33,652 nucleotides of DNA. Source: Candidatus Uhrbacteria bacterium RIFCSPHIGHO2_02_FULL_53_13. Lineage in GTDB: Bacteria; Patescibacteriota; Patescibacteriia; UBA9934; UBA11717. Location: the NCBI GenBank assembly GCA_001791035.1, contig MGDX01000018.1, positions 1 through 33,652 on the forward strand, written 5' to 3'. Both the position numbers and the translations under genes were made by a program. A model generated the notes under the pieces. The model was given only the letters and a program-made list of their open reading frames with translations. It ran no database searches and was not told the DNA's origin. Shown piece by piece: positions 25,367-33,652 of this stretch. The first letter of the stretch is position 1. The number at the start of each line of letters is the position of its first letter.

Positions 25367-28279
25367 TTACACCGACACGGCCTCCTTTGTTTTTGCGGTC
25401 TTTTTGACCGCCGGTGCTTTCGTCGCCACGCGTGAAGGGAAACGCTTCAGCGCTTCTTTTAAGTATAGGCCCGTCAAGCTCTCGGCACATTTTGCCACTG
25501 TCTCCGGCGTCCCTTGCGCCACCACGTATCCGCCGCGCGCGCCTCCCTCCGGTCCCATGTCAATCACATGGTCGGCGTGGCGAATCACATCCAAATTGTG
25601 CTCGACCATGAGCACCGTGTTGCCTTTATCAACGAGGCGATCCAACACTTCCAGCAATCGTTTGACGTCGTCAAAGTGCAATCCGCTCGTCGGCTCATCC
25701 AAAATGTACAGCGTCTTTCCCGTCGAGCGGCGTGAGAGCTCGGTCGCAAGCTTGACGCGCTGGGCCTCTCCGCCCGAAAGCGTCGTTGCCGATTGCCCGA
25801 GCTTGATGTACCCAAGTCCCACTTCGTGCAGAACGTTGAGCTTATCGTGAATCGCAGGAGTGTCTTCAAAGAATCGGCGCGCCTCCTCAACCGTCATATC
25901 CAAAACGTCAGCAATATTTTTTTGTTTGTAGTGAATCTCAAGCGCCTCGGCGTTGTAGCGCTTGCCATGGCACTCATGGCAATCCACATACACGTCCGGC
26001 ATAAACTGCATCTCAATGCGCTGTTGCCCGTCGCCGCCGCACACTTCGCACCGCCCTCCGCCTTTGACGTTGAAACTAAACTTTCCGGCGTCATAGCCGC
26101 GCATCTGCGCCTCGGGCACGTTGGCAAACACATCGCGCATCGCCGTAAACACCCCTGTGTATGTGGCGGGATTTGAACGCGGCGTTCGACCGATCGGCGA
26201 TTGATCCACCGTCACCACCTTGTCCACGTTTTTGATACCCGTGATGCTCTTATGTTCTGACGGATACGCCTTCGCGCGATAGAAATGCTTGGCGAGCGCC
26301 TTACCAAGAATGTCCAAAATCAATGTAGACTTCCCCGATCCTGAAACGCCCGTCACGCACACAAACTGCCCGAGCGGAATATCCACCGTCACATTTTTGA
26401 GATTGTACGCGGTCGCGCGCGAAATCGTCATCTTCTTTGTCTTCTTCAACGGCCGTCGCTTTTTTGGCGTCGGAATTTCCATCTCGCCCTTCAAGTATTT
26501 TCCCGTGAGCGACTCTTCGCACGCCATCAGGGCCTCGGCAGAACCGGCGGCAATAATCTCGCCGCCGTACACGCCCGCGCCCGGACCCACGTCAATCACA
26601 TAGTCGGCCGCGCGCATCATGGCCTCGTCGTGCTCCACAACAATCACCGTGTTGCCAATGTCGCGCAGAGTCTTCATGGTCGCGATGAGTTTGTTGTTGT
26701 CGCGCTGATGCAATCCAATAGACGGCTCGTCCAAAATGTAAATGACGCCCGACAAGTTGGTACCCAGTTGTGTCGCTAAGCGCACGCGTTGACTCTCTCC
26801 TCCCGACAAGCTCACCGCCGCGCGATCAAGCGTCAAGTAGCCTAATCCAACATTGATAAGACTCTCCAACCGGTGCATAACTTCGCGCTTCACATTCTCA
26901 ATCACCTTCGTCTCTATCTCGGAAAGCTCCCGTTGCGCATGCAACGATTGTTCGCTCAATGTGATGAATGTCTCACGCAGTTCATCAAGAGGCATTTGTA
27001 CCAAATCACACAGGTAGTGCCCCGCCACGGTGACCGCCAAGCTCTCCAAGCGCAGCCGCTTCCCGTCGCACTCCGGACACGTCGTCTTGCGCATATACGT
27101 CTCCAGTTCCTTGCGCACGTACTCGGAATCGGTCTCCTTGTACTTTTGTTCGAGCATCCCCAGAATGCCAGAAAACAGCATGTCCTTTCCGCCAATCGTG
27201 AATGTTTCACCGCCCGTGCCGTTCAAGATGAGACGCTTTTTGGATTCCGAAAATTTTTGAATCGGCGTGTGAATATCAAACTGATGCACGACACCGACCG
27301 CTTCGAGCATCTTCAAATACACGGTCGAGTTTCCGGCAATGCGGCTCCATGGTTTGACGGCGCCTTCGGCAAGCGTAAGACGCGGATTTGGAATCACGAG
27401 CTCGGGCTCCAACACCAGCTTCACGCCAAGGCCCGTACACTCGTGACACGCGCCGTTTGGCGAATTAAAGCTGAACATATTTGGCTGTAAGCTTGGCAAC
27501 GAACGCTGACACTCGGGGCACATGAGCGCCTGACTCATGAGAATATCCTCTCCGGTATCTTCGCGCATGAGGGTCAGGCATCCGTTTCCAAGATCCAACG
27601 CTTCCTTGATCTGTGCCGTAAGATCCTCGTTTGAAACCGCCTGTCCCTTTGTATAACGAGCAACGACCATATCAAGATCGTGTGCTTTCTTTTTGTCTTT
27701 GCGCAGTGAGACGAGCTCGTCCAAGTCCATCAAGAGCCCATCGTAGCGCGCCGATGTAAACCCCGCCGCCTCGGCCGCCACGAGCGCCTGTTTGTGTTCG
27801 CCCTTCGCTTGTCGCACCATCGGCGAGAGCACAACAACGTCCGTCTGCTGAACCAGTGCCGTGATGGTCGTCATCATTTGTTCGAGCGTTTGCTCCACCA
27901 CCGGCACATGACACTCCGGACAATGCGCCTGCCCCGCGCGCGCAAACAGCACGCGCAGTGAGTCATAAATCTCGGTCACCGTGCCGACCGTTGAGCGCGG
28001 ATTGGTAGACGCCGTTTTTTGATCAATCGCAATCGTCGGCGACAATCCTTCAATCGCATCCACGTCCGGCTTGTCCTGCATCTCCAAAAACTGGCGCGCG
28101 TACGAAGAAAGACTCTCCATGTATCGACGTTGCCCCTCCGCGTAGATGGTGTCAAACGCGAGCGAGGATTTACCTGAACCGGAAAGTCCCGTCATAACCG
28201 TCAACGTTCCCTTGGGAATGTCAACGTTGATATTTTTCAAATTGTGAACGCGCGCGCCGCGAACAGAAATGGAAGACAT
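25367..28279 (-). CDS. uvrA: Excinuclease ABC subunit A
   Basis: GLSGSGKSSLAFDTIYAEGQRRYMESLSSYARQFLEMQDKPDVDAIEGLSPTIAIDQKT; GVSGSGKSTLILDIL; LSGGEAQRVKLATELSRRSTGKTLYILDEPTSGLHFDD; zinc-finger CxxC pairs. Confidence 0.99.
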   Translation of the reverse strand: MSSISVRGARVHNLKNINVDIPKGTLTVMTGLSGSGKSSLAFDTIYAEGQRRYMESLSSYARQFLEMQDKPDVDAIEGLSPTIAIDQKTASTNPRSTVGTVTEIYDSLRVLFARAGQAHCPECHVPVVEQTLEQMMTTITALVQQTDVVVLSPMVRQAKGEHKQALVAAEAAGFTSARYDGLLMDLDELVSLRKDKKKAHDLDMVVARYTKGQAVSNEDLTAQIKEALDLGNGCLTLMREDTGEDILMSQALMCPECQRSLPSLQPNMFSFNSPNGACHECTGLGVKLVLEPELVIPNPRLTLAEGAVKPWSRIAGNSTVYLKMLEAVGVVHQFDIHTPIQKFSESKKRLILNGTGGETFTIGGKDMLFSGILGMLEQKYKETDSEYVRKELETYMRKTTCPECDGKRLRLESLAVTVAGHYLCDLVQMPLDELRETFITLSEQSLHAQRELSEIETKVIENVKREVMHRLESLINVGLGYLTLDRAAVSLSGGESQRVRLATQLGTNLSGVIYILDEPSIGLHQRDNNKLIATMKTLRDIGNTVIVVEHDEAMMRAADYVIDVGPGAGVYGGEIIAAGSAEALMACEESLTGKYLKGEMEIPTPKKRRPLKKTKKMTISRATAYNLKNVTVDIPLGQFVCVTGVSGSGKSTLILDILGKALAKHFYRAKAYPSEHKSITGIKNVDKVVTVDQSPIGRTPRSNPATYTGVFTAMRDVFANVPEAQMRGYDAGKFSFNVKGGGRCEVCGGDGQQRIEMQFMPDVYVDCHECHGKRYNAEALEIHYKQKNIADVLDMTVEEARRFFEDTPAIHDKLNVLHEVGLGYIKLGQSATTLSGGEAQRVKLATELSRRSTGKTLYILDEPTSGLHFDDVKRLLEVLDRLVDKGNTVLMVEHNLDVIRHADHVIDMGPEGGARGGYVVAQGTPETVAKCAESLTGLYLKEALKRFPSRVATKAPAVKKTAKTKEAVSV

Positions 28280-28403
28280 AGGGAGGTTGTGTCTGTGTTC
28301 ACCATTGAAAATGCTGATGGCGACTCTAACACAAGAAACAGATGTGTCAAGGCGCCAAGGTGGATGACCAAATCACAAACACGATTGGTTGTCAAATGTT
28401 TGG

Positions 28404-28427
28404 TATACTTATAGTCATAACACTATG
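28404..28427 (+). promoter_or_regulatory. -10 element (TATACT) and very short leader to the DsbA-like ATG
   Basis: TATACTTATAGTCATAACACTATG; -10 to ATG is 15 nt, so the mRNA would be near-leaderless. Confidence 0.45.
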
Positions 28428-29216
28428 CAGTTGACTCCACACGAGGAAGCGTCCACGGTGCTGAACGCAAAACAAAAACACACGGGCGTGTGGATTGTGG
28501 TTGGCATTGTCGTGGTGCTGGCGCTCTTGTTTTTGTGGCGCGTGATTGTGTACGCGGTGCAGATTTCCCGCGGAATGGCCATCCCTCCGCAATCATTTTC
28601 TGCGTCTATCACGCTCGATCAAACGCTGGAAAAAAGCGTCCTCAATACTCCGAGCGAAACCGAAACAATTTTGGCCATTGGCACCGGTGCCAGCGATGAT
28701 CCGTCGCTCGGACCGCCCGAGGCGCTCGCCCTTTTGACGATCACCGAGTTTGCGGACTTTGGATGTCCGTTTTCGCGCGAAACGAGCTACATCGCGCGAG
28801 CGCTGGCCGAGCACACGGATATTGTACGCTATGTGTATCGCGATTTTCCGCTCACGGATCTGCACCCCAATGCCGATGTGGCCGCACAAGCAGGACAATG
28901 TGCAAACGAGCAGGGACGCTTTTTTGACTACCACGACAAGCTCTACCAAAATCAATACGATCTTTCTACGGAGCGCTTGAAGCAATACGCGCAAGAGATC
29001 GGCCTTGAGACGCGCTCGTTCAACGCGTGCCTTGACTCGCACCGATACGCCGCCGAGGTTGCCGCCGACAAACAGGCGGGCATGGAGGCAGGCGTGCGCG
29101 GCACTCCAACGTTTTTCTTTAATGGAGCGCGCGTTGAGGGCGCGTTTCCGCGCGCGTTCTTAACCGATATGTTGCGGCAGTTCCGCGGCGTTGCCAATGC
29201 GCAAACCGCTCAATAA
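28425..29216 (+). CDS. DsbA-like thioredoxin-fold protein (CPFS active-site motif), membrane-anchored
   Basis: TM helix near the N-terminus; ITEFADFGCPFSRETSYIARALAEHTDIVRYVYRDFPL...GVRGTPTFFFNGARVEGAFP. Confidence 0.9.
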   Translation: MQLTPHEEASTVLNAKQKHTGVWIVVGIVVVLALLFLWRVIVYAVQISRGMAIPPQSFSASITLDQTLEKSVLNTPSETETILAIGTGASDDPSLGPPEALALLTITEFADFGCPFSRETSYIARALAEHTDIVRYVYRDFPLTDLHPNADVAAQAGQCANEQGRFFDYHDKLYQNQYDLSTERLKQYAQEIGLETRSFNACLDSHRYAAEVAADKQAGMEAGVRGTPTFFFNGARVEGAFPRAFLTDMLRQFRGVANAQTAQ

Positions 29217-29279
29217 TCCTTGCACGAACATAGATACGATTGACAACAACAGCCCCGCGCGCTACGATGGCACCCACCT

Positions 29280-29501
29280 ATGGAACTCCTCTTCAACATC
29301 GCTCAAATTGTTTTGGCCATCCTGCTCATGCTCGGCGTTCTGCTCCAGCAACGCGGCGCGGGACTTGGTGCCGGTTTTGGGGGCGATAGCGCGGTGTTCA
29401 CCACCAAGCGCGGTGCTGAAAAAGTGCTGTACAACGCCACCATCGTGATCGCCATCATCTTTTTTACCGTTTCTCTCGTACGTGTGATTGTCTTCGCTTA
29501 G
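29280..29501 (+). CDS. secG: Preprotein translocase subunit SecG
   Basis: 73 aa; IAQIVLAILLMLGVLLQQRGAGLGAGFGGDSAVFTTKRGAEKVLYNATIVIAIIFF. Confidence 0.92.
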   Translation: MELLFNIAQIVLAILLMLGVLLQQRGAGLGAGFGGDSAVFTTKRGAEKVLYNATIVIAIIFFTVSLVRVIVFA

Positions 29502-29516
29502 CGCGACGGCTCTCTT

Positions 29517-31298
29517 GTGCCCTCCCCTAAAAACAATCCCTTTTCGCGGTGGTTCAAACGAACACGATCCGCATCCTCAAAGCCCGTTGCTTCTTCGCGC
29601 GAAAAACGCGAGAAGCGATTTTTCCAGACGCTCCACGCCGGACGCACATTTCCGGCTCTCACGAAATGGCGTTTTCTTCCGCTCGTGCTCAATAAAAAAG
29701 AGCGTACCTTATTTTGGTGCGCGCTATGCCTTCTTGTCGTAAGTGTCTTTGCGCTCCTCATCAGTTGGTACGTTTCGCACGTGGCGCTCGGTTCATCGCG
29801 CGGAGGCACGTACACGGAGGGCGTTATCGGAACGCCGCAGTTCGTCAACCCCCTCTACGCGCAAGGCAACGACATTGACCAAGATCTTGTGCGTCTCGTT
29901 TACACGGGCCTCATGCAGTGGCATCCCACGGAAGGTCTTGTGACGGATTTGGCCGAGTCGTACACCATCAGCGATGATGAGCGCGTCTATGCGTTTACCT
30001 TGCGCGACGATGCTCTCTGGCATGACGGAACACCGGTGACAATTCGCGATGTCATTTTTACGTTCAATGCCATTCAAAATCCGGAGTACAAAAGCTCTTT
30101 GCATTCAGCGTTTCGCGGCGTAACCATTGAGCAGATTGACGATCGGTCGGTCGCTTTCACCTTGAGCGAGCCGTTTGCTCCATTTTTGGCCGCACTGACC
30201 GTGGGAATTCTCCCTGCGGAATACTGGGGCGACTTGGATCCGACAACAGCAAGACTCGCGGAACGGAATTTGACGCCCATGGGAAGCGGGCCGTATGCCG
30301 TTTTGGAGTTTACTAAAGACAAGCGCGGAGCCATTCAGTCGTACACGCTGGAACGATTCGAGGATTTCTACGGCGGCGAACCGAACATTGACACCATCGA
30401 GTTTAAGATGTATGAGTCCTTGCCCGAGCTCCTGCTCGCGCTCAAAAACCACAATGTTGAAGGCGCCGCGTTTGTGCCAAAGAGCCGCGTGGATGAGTTT
30501 TCCAGCGCTCCGTACCAGCTCATCAATCCGCATCTCCCACAAGTCACTGCCCTGTTTTTCAACGTAAAACACGAGTACGTTGAAGACGCGCGCGTGCGGC
30601 AAGCGCTGAGCGCGGCTTTAGACAAAGACGTTATTGTAGAGACGGTCCTCAAGGGCCACGGTACGGTAGCGCATTCCCTGCTCCTTCCAGATAGCGTTGA
30701 ATCACCTCTTGAAAATCCGCTTGGATACAGCCCCGACAAGGCGCGCACCTTGCTTGAAGAGGTCGGGTTCGACGACGAAACGCATCTCCCGATTACGCTC
30801 ACGACCGTGGATCAAGAAGAGACGGTGCTCGCCGCAAACAGCATCGCGGATATGTGGCGCGCCGTTGGCGTAGACGTGACCGTCAAAGCCGTGGACCCCG
30901 CTCGCCTGCGCGAGGAAGTGCTCAAAGATCGTTCGTATGATATTCTGTTGTCAGGAACGCTCTACGGCATTGATCCGGATCCGTATCCGTTTTGGCACAG
31001 CTCGCAAGCGACACATCCGGGACTCAACCTCTCACAGTACGCCAATCGCGATGTGGATAAAGCGATTGAAAAGGCGCGCACGCTCAGCGACGTGAATGAA
31101 CGACAGGGTTTGTATCGTGAAGTAGCCACGACAGTGAATGCATCGCTCCCGGCCATTTTCTTGTATCAACCAACTTACAGCTACGTGACATCCTCGCGCA
31201 TTCGTGGTATCAACATTGACTCCATCGTCATTCCGGCCGACCGATTCGGCCAAGTGCACGAGTGGTACATCAAAACGCGCAGACAGTTTTATTGGTAA
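29517..31298 (+). CDS. Peptide/oligopeptide ABC transporter substrate-binding protein family 5, signal-anchored (GTG start)
   Basis: TEGVIGTPQFVNPLYAQGNDIDQDLVRLVYTGLMQWHPTEGLVTDLAESYTISDDERVYAFTLRDDALWHDGTPVTIRDVIFTF. Confidence 0.93.
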   Translation: MPSPKNNPFSRWFKRTRSASSKPVASSREKREKRFFQTLHAGRTFPALTKWRFLPLVLNKKERTLFWCALCLLVVSVFALLISWYVSHVALGSSRGGTYTEGVIGTPQFVNPLYAQGNDIDQDLVRLVYTGLMQWHPTEGLVTDLAESYTISDDERVYAFTLRDDALWHDGTPVTIRDVIFTFNAIQNPEYKSSLHSAFRGVTIEQIDDRSVAFTLSEPFAPFLAALTVGILPAEYWGDLDPTTARLAERNLTPMGSGPYAVLEFTKDKRGAIQSYTLERFEDFYGGEPNIDTIEFKMYESLPELLLALKNHNVEGAAFVPKSRVDEFSSAPYQLINPHLPQVTALFFNVKHEYVEDARVRQALSAALDKDVIVETVLKGHGTVAHSLLLPDSVESPLENPLGYSPDKARTLLEEVGFDDETHLPITLTTVDQEETVLAANSIADMWRAVGVDVTVKAVDPARLREEVLKDRSYDILLSGTLYGIDPDPYPFWHSSQATHPGLNLSQYANRDVDKAIEKARTLSDVNERQGLYREVATTVNASLPAIFLYQPTYSYVTSSRIRGINIDSIVIPADRFGQVHEWYIKTRRQFYW

Positions 31299-31319
31299 GC
31301 TGGCGCCGAGAATACATGA

Positions 31320-31405
31320 GGGCAAGTGGCGGAACGGTAGACGCGCTACGTTCAGGGCGTAGTATCCGCAAGGATGTGAGGGTTCAAATCCCTCCTTGCC
31401 CACCA
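31320..31405 (+). tRNA. tRNA-Leu(CAG)
   Basis: GGGCAAGTGGCGGAACGGTAGACGCGCTACGTTCAGGGCGTAG...GGTTCAAATCCCTCCTTGCCCACCA; loop TTCAGGG, class II variable arm, encoded CCA. Confidence 0.96.
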
Positions 31406-31497
31406 AAATGGAATTTGTCATTTTTGAAACTGAATCTTTGAGCCGTGCCTATCAACGGAAGTTCCAAGCGTCTTGAGGGACGTTGCCAACTCTCGTT

Positions 31498-31531
31498 GAT
31501 GTCATACGACATCTGTTGGGACTCGTCCCAA
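31498..31531 (+). promoter_or_regulatory. Two tandem hairpins in the ribonuclease J leader
   Basis: GATGTC-ATAC-GACATC and TTGGGA-CTCG-TCCCAA, about 30 nt before the ATG. Confidence 0.5.
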
Positions 31532-31561
31532 TGAACATTTATTCATAACGAAGTATTTATT

Positions 31562-33427
31562 ATGGTTGAAAAACCTAAGAGCTCGGCGGCATCGTCGAGC
31601 AAACGGCCACGACGCCCGCAAGGCGGCGGTGACCGACGCGGCGGACACAAACGTCCGCCACACGCGCGCGGAGGACGCCGCCCCGAGGGCGGCCGCACGC
31701 CGCGACGCGCTACGACGACCGACGAAACGTTCGTCGTTCATCCAAAGGACATCAAGGCGCCGGACAGTGAGGTCCTGCGTGTCATTGTGCTTGGCGGCTG
31801 TGAAGAAGTCGGCCGCAACTGCACTTTGCTCGAGTACGGCAACGACATCATTCTCATTGACATGGGGTTGCAGTTTCCCGAGGAGGATATGCCGGGGATT
31901 GACTACATTATCCCCAACACCGCGTATCTGCGCGGAAAAGAAAAGCGCATTCGCGGCCTCATTATCACGCACGGCCACTACGACCACATCGGCGCCATCC
32001 CACACGTCTTGCCTAAAATCGGCAATCCGCCCATTTACGGTTTGCCCATCACCAACGCAATCATTCGCAAACGCCAAACCGACTACAAGGGATACCCGAA
32101 ACTGAATGTCCACGATCTCAAGGTTGACGACAAAATCAAGCTCGGCAAATTTGAGGTGTCGTTCTTCCACATCAATCACAACATCCCTGATGCCGTGGGC
32201 ATTTTGGTAGAAACGCCTTCAACGCGCCTCGTGCATACCGGCGATTGGAAGTTTGACTTTCATCCCGTCGGCGAAGACCGCGCCGACTTTCAGCGCATCG
32301 CGCTCATCGGCTCCAAGGGTGTTGACGTGCTCATGGGCGACTCGACGAACGCGTCCATTCCTGGACACACCATCTCTGAAAAAGTGGTGGGTGAAGAAAT
32401 CGAGCGCCTCATTGAAAAAGCTACGGGACGCCTTATCATCGGAACGTTCGCCTCGCTCTTGTCGCGCGTCAAGCAGATCATTGAGATGGCCGAGAAGCAC
32501 GGAAAGTTTGTCGCGATCGAAGGATACTCAATGAAAACGAATACGGAGATTGCCAAAGAAGTCGGATTCATCAAATGCAAAGCGAGCACGCTCATCCCAT
32601 CGGACCGCATGGACAAATATCCGGACGATAAAATTGTGATTCTCTGCACCGGCGCGCAGGGTGAGTCCAACGCCGCGCTCATGCGCATCGCCAACAACGA
32701 GCATCGCTTTGTGCGTATCCGCCAAGGAGATACGGTGGTGTTCTCCTCGTCCATCATTCCTGGAAACGAATCCACTGTGCAGAAAGTGTACGACACGCTC
32801 TACCGCCGTGGCGCCAAGGTCATCAACTATCACATGATGGACGTGCACGCGGGCGGACACGGCCGACAAGAGGATTTGAAGCTGATGCTTTCTTTGATGA
32901 AACCGAAGTACTACATTCCCATCGAAGGAAATCACTTCATGCTCAAAGACAACGCCGACATCGCCTACTCACTCGGCTGGGACGCAGAGCACGTGTTCGT
33001 GACAGACAACGGACAGCTGATGGAATTCAAGAACGGGCGCGGTGTGATGCGAAAGGAAAAGGTGCCAACAAACTATGTGTTTGTAGATGGGCTGGGCGTT
33101 GGCGATGTGTCGGATGTTGTGCTACGCGATCGCAACGAGCTGGCGTCCGACGGCATGATTGTCATCATCGCGCAAGTCGAACAGAAAACCGGCAAGCTCG
33201 TGGGCCAGCCGGACATTATCTCGCGTGGGTTTGTGCACATGAAAGAAAACCGCGACTTGATTATGGGCATCAAAAAAGTTGTGCAAAAGTCTGCCTCAAG
33301 TTCAGATCCAAAGAGCACCGCGGACGACGACTACGTGCGACGTCAAATCCGCAACGAGGTCGGGCAGTTTGTTTTGCAAAAGACGAACCGCCGCCCGATG
33401 ATTTTGCCGGTAGTGATTGGGGTATAA
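31562..33427 (+). CDS. rnj: Ribonuclease J with Arg/Gly-rich N-terminal extension
   Basis: RVIVLGGCEEVGRNCTLLEYGNDIILIDMGLQFPEEDMPGIDYIIPNTAYL...ITHGHYDHIGAIPHVL...GDSTNASIPGHTISEKVV. Confidence 0.97.
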   Translation: MVEKPKSSAASSSKRPRRPQGGGDRRGGHKRPPHARGGRRPEGGRTPRRATTTDETFVVHPKDIKAPDSEVLRVIVLGGCEEVGRNCTLLEYGNDIILIDMGLQFPEEDMPGIDYIIPNTAYLRGKEKRIRGLIITHGHYDHIGAIPHVLPKIGNPPIYGLPITNAIIRKRQTDYKGYPKLNVHDLKVDDKIKLGKFEVSFFHINHNIPDAVGILVETPSTRLVHTGDWKFDFHPVGEDRADFQRIALIGSKGVDVLMGDSTNASIPGHTISEKVVGEEIERLIEKATGRLIIGTFASLLSRVKQIIEMAEKHGKFVAIEGYSMKTNTEIAKEVGFIKCKASTLIPSDRMDKYPDDKIVILCTGAQGESNAALMRIANNEHRFVRIRQGDTVVFSSSIIPGNESTVQKVYDTLYRRGAKVINYHMMDVHAGGHGRQEDLKLMLSLMKPKYYIPIEGNHFMLKDNADIAYSLGWDAEHVFVTDNGQLMEFKNGRGVMRKEKVPTNYVFVDGLGVGDVSDVVLRDRNELASDGMIVIIAQVEQKTGKLVGQPDIISRGFVHMKENRDLIMGIKKVVQKSASSSDPKSTADDDYVRRQIRNEVGQFVLQKTNRRPMILPVVIGV

Positions 33428-33534
33428 GAAATGGGGGTTAGTGAGTAGTGGACTAGCGGAACCTCACAAGGAGCCAACGGTCGGAAGTAAACAAATGGAA
33501 GTTATAGTCATCACACTATGAAACAGGAATTAGC

Positions 33535-33652
33535 ATTTTTGAAACAGAGCGAAGTCCGATGCTCTGCAGGGAGAAAAAACCGCAGATGTAGCCGTAGCTA
33601 CATTGAGGATTTTTTCTTCCGAAGAGCTAGGAATTCGCTCTGTTTCAAGAAT
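33535..33652. repeat. Nested palindromic element (MITE/REP-like), possibly continuing past the window
   Basis: Terminal inverted repeats ATTTTTGAAACAGAGCGAA / TTCGCTCTGTTTCAAGAAT (one G-U) around an imperfect inner stem centred on GATGTAGC-CGTA-GCTACAT. Confidence 0.75.

Noticed and set aside
23636-25435. 599-aa plus-strand ORF, longer than the annotated minus-strand gene it overlaps
   Set aside because: Translation is extremely His/Arg-rich and low complexity, typical of antisense frames. The minus-strand frame has a signal peptide and coherent repeats.
33518-33652. Open frame MKQELAFLKQSEVRCSAGRKNRRCSRSYIEDFFFRRARNSLCFKN to the edge
   Set aside because: It runs straight through the palindromic element, so coding potential is doubtful; not called without the downstream sequence.
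1-33652. Recoded genetic code (UGA=Gly as in Gracilibacteria/Absconditabacteria)
   Set aside because: UGA is used as stop in ATGA overlaps and full-length proteins are obtained with standard stops.
1-33652. CRISPR arrays, transposases, phage genes, known defence systems
   Set aside because: No regularly spaced repeats and no recognisable Cas, integrase, transposase or toxin-antitoxin proteins in the ORFs.

Overview
About 33.6 kb of gene-dense bacterial chromosome. Gene content and style suggest a Candidatus Patescibacteria/CPR-type genome: a signal-anchored rather than lipobox substrate-binding protein, many ATGA-coupled genes, scattered single tRNAs, and UGA read as stop. This lineage call is inference, not demonstrated. 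Main blocks: (1) a minus-strand trio of small membrane protein, methyltransferase and membrane protein (the last runs off the left edge); (2) a complete branched-chain amino-acid type ABC transporter operon livJHMGF on the minus strand; (3) a non-coding, structure-rich region around tRNA-Val(UAC) with a 21-bp copy of the tRNA 3' end; (4) an orphan 201-aa ORF, tRNA-Leu(GAG) and a hairpin cluster; (5) a translationally coupled pair of uncharacterised coiled-coil/TPR genes; (6) a minus-strand housekeeping run: M50 protease, degenerate DHH protein, valS, tyrS, argS, bactofilin, degenerate DAGK-like protein; (7) tRNA-Ile with a rare UAU anticodon, tRNA-Val(GAC), a DUF4173-like membrane protein, an RluD-type pseudouridine synthase with a palindromic repeat in its linker, a cytidylate-kinase-like gene and rplS; (8) a secreted surface protein and uvrA; (9) a DsbA-like protein, secG, a peptide-binding SBP, tRNA-Leu(CAG) and ribonuclease J; (10) a ~118-nt nested palindromic element at the right edge. 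I see no CRISPR array, rRNA operon, transposase or recognised defence system. The best candidates for something undescribed are the two-gene coiled-coil/TPR module, the tRNA-Val-associated mini-element with a candidate structured RNA, and the right-edge palindrome.
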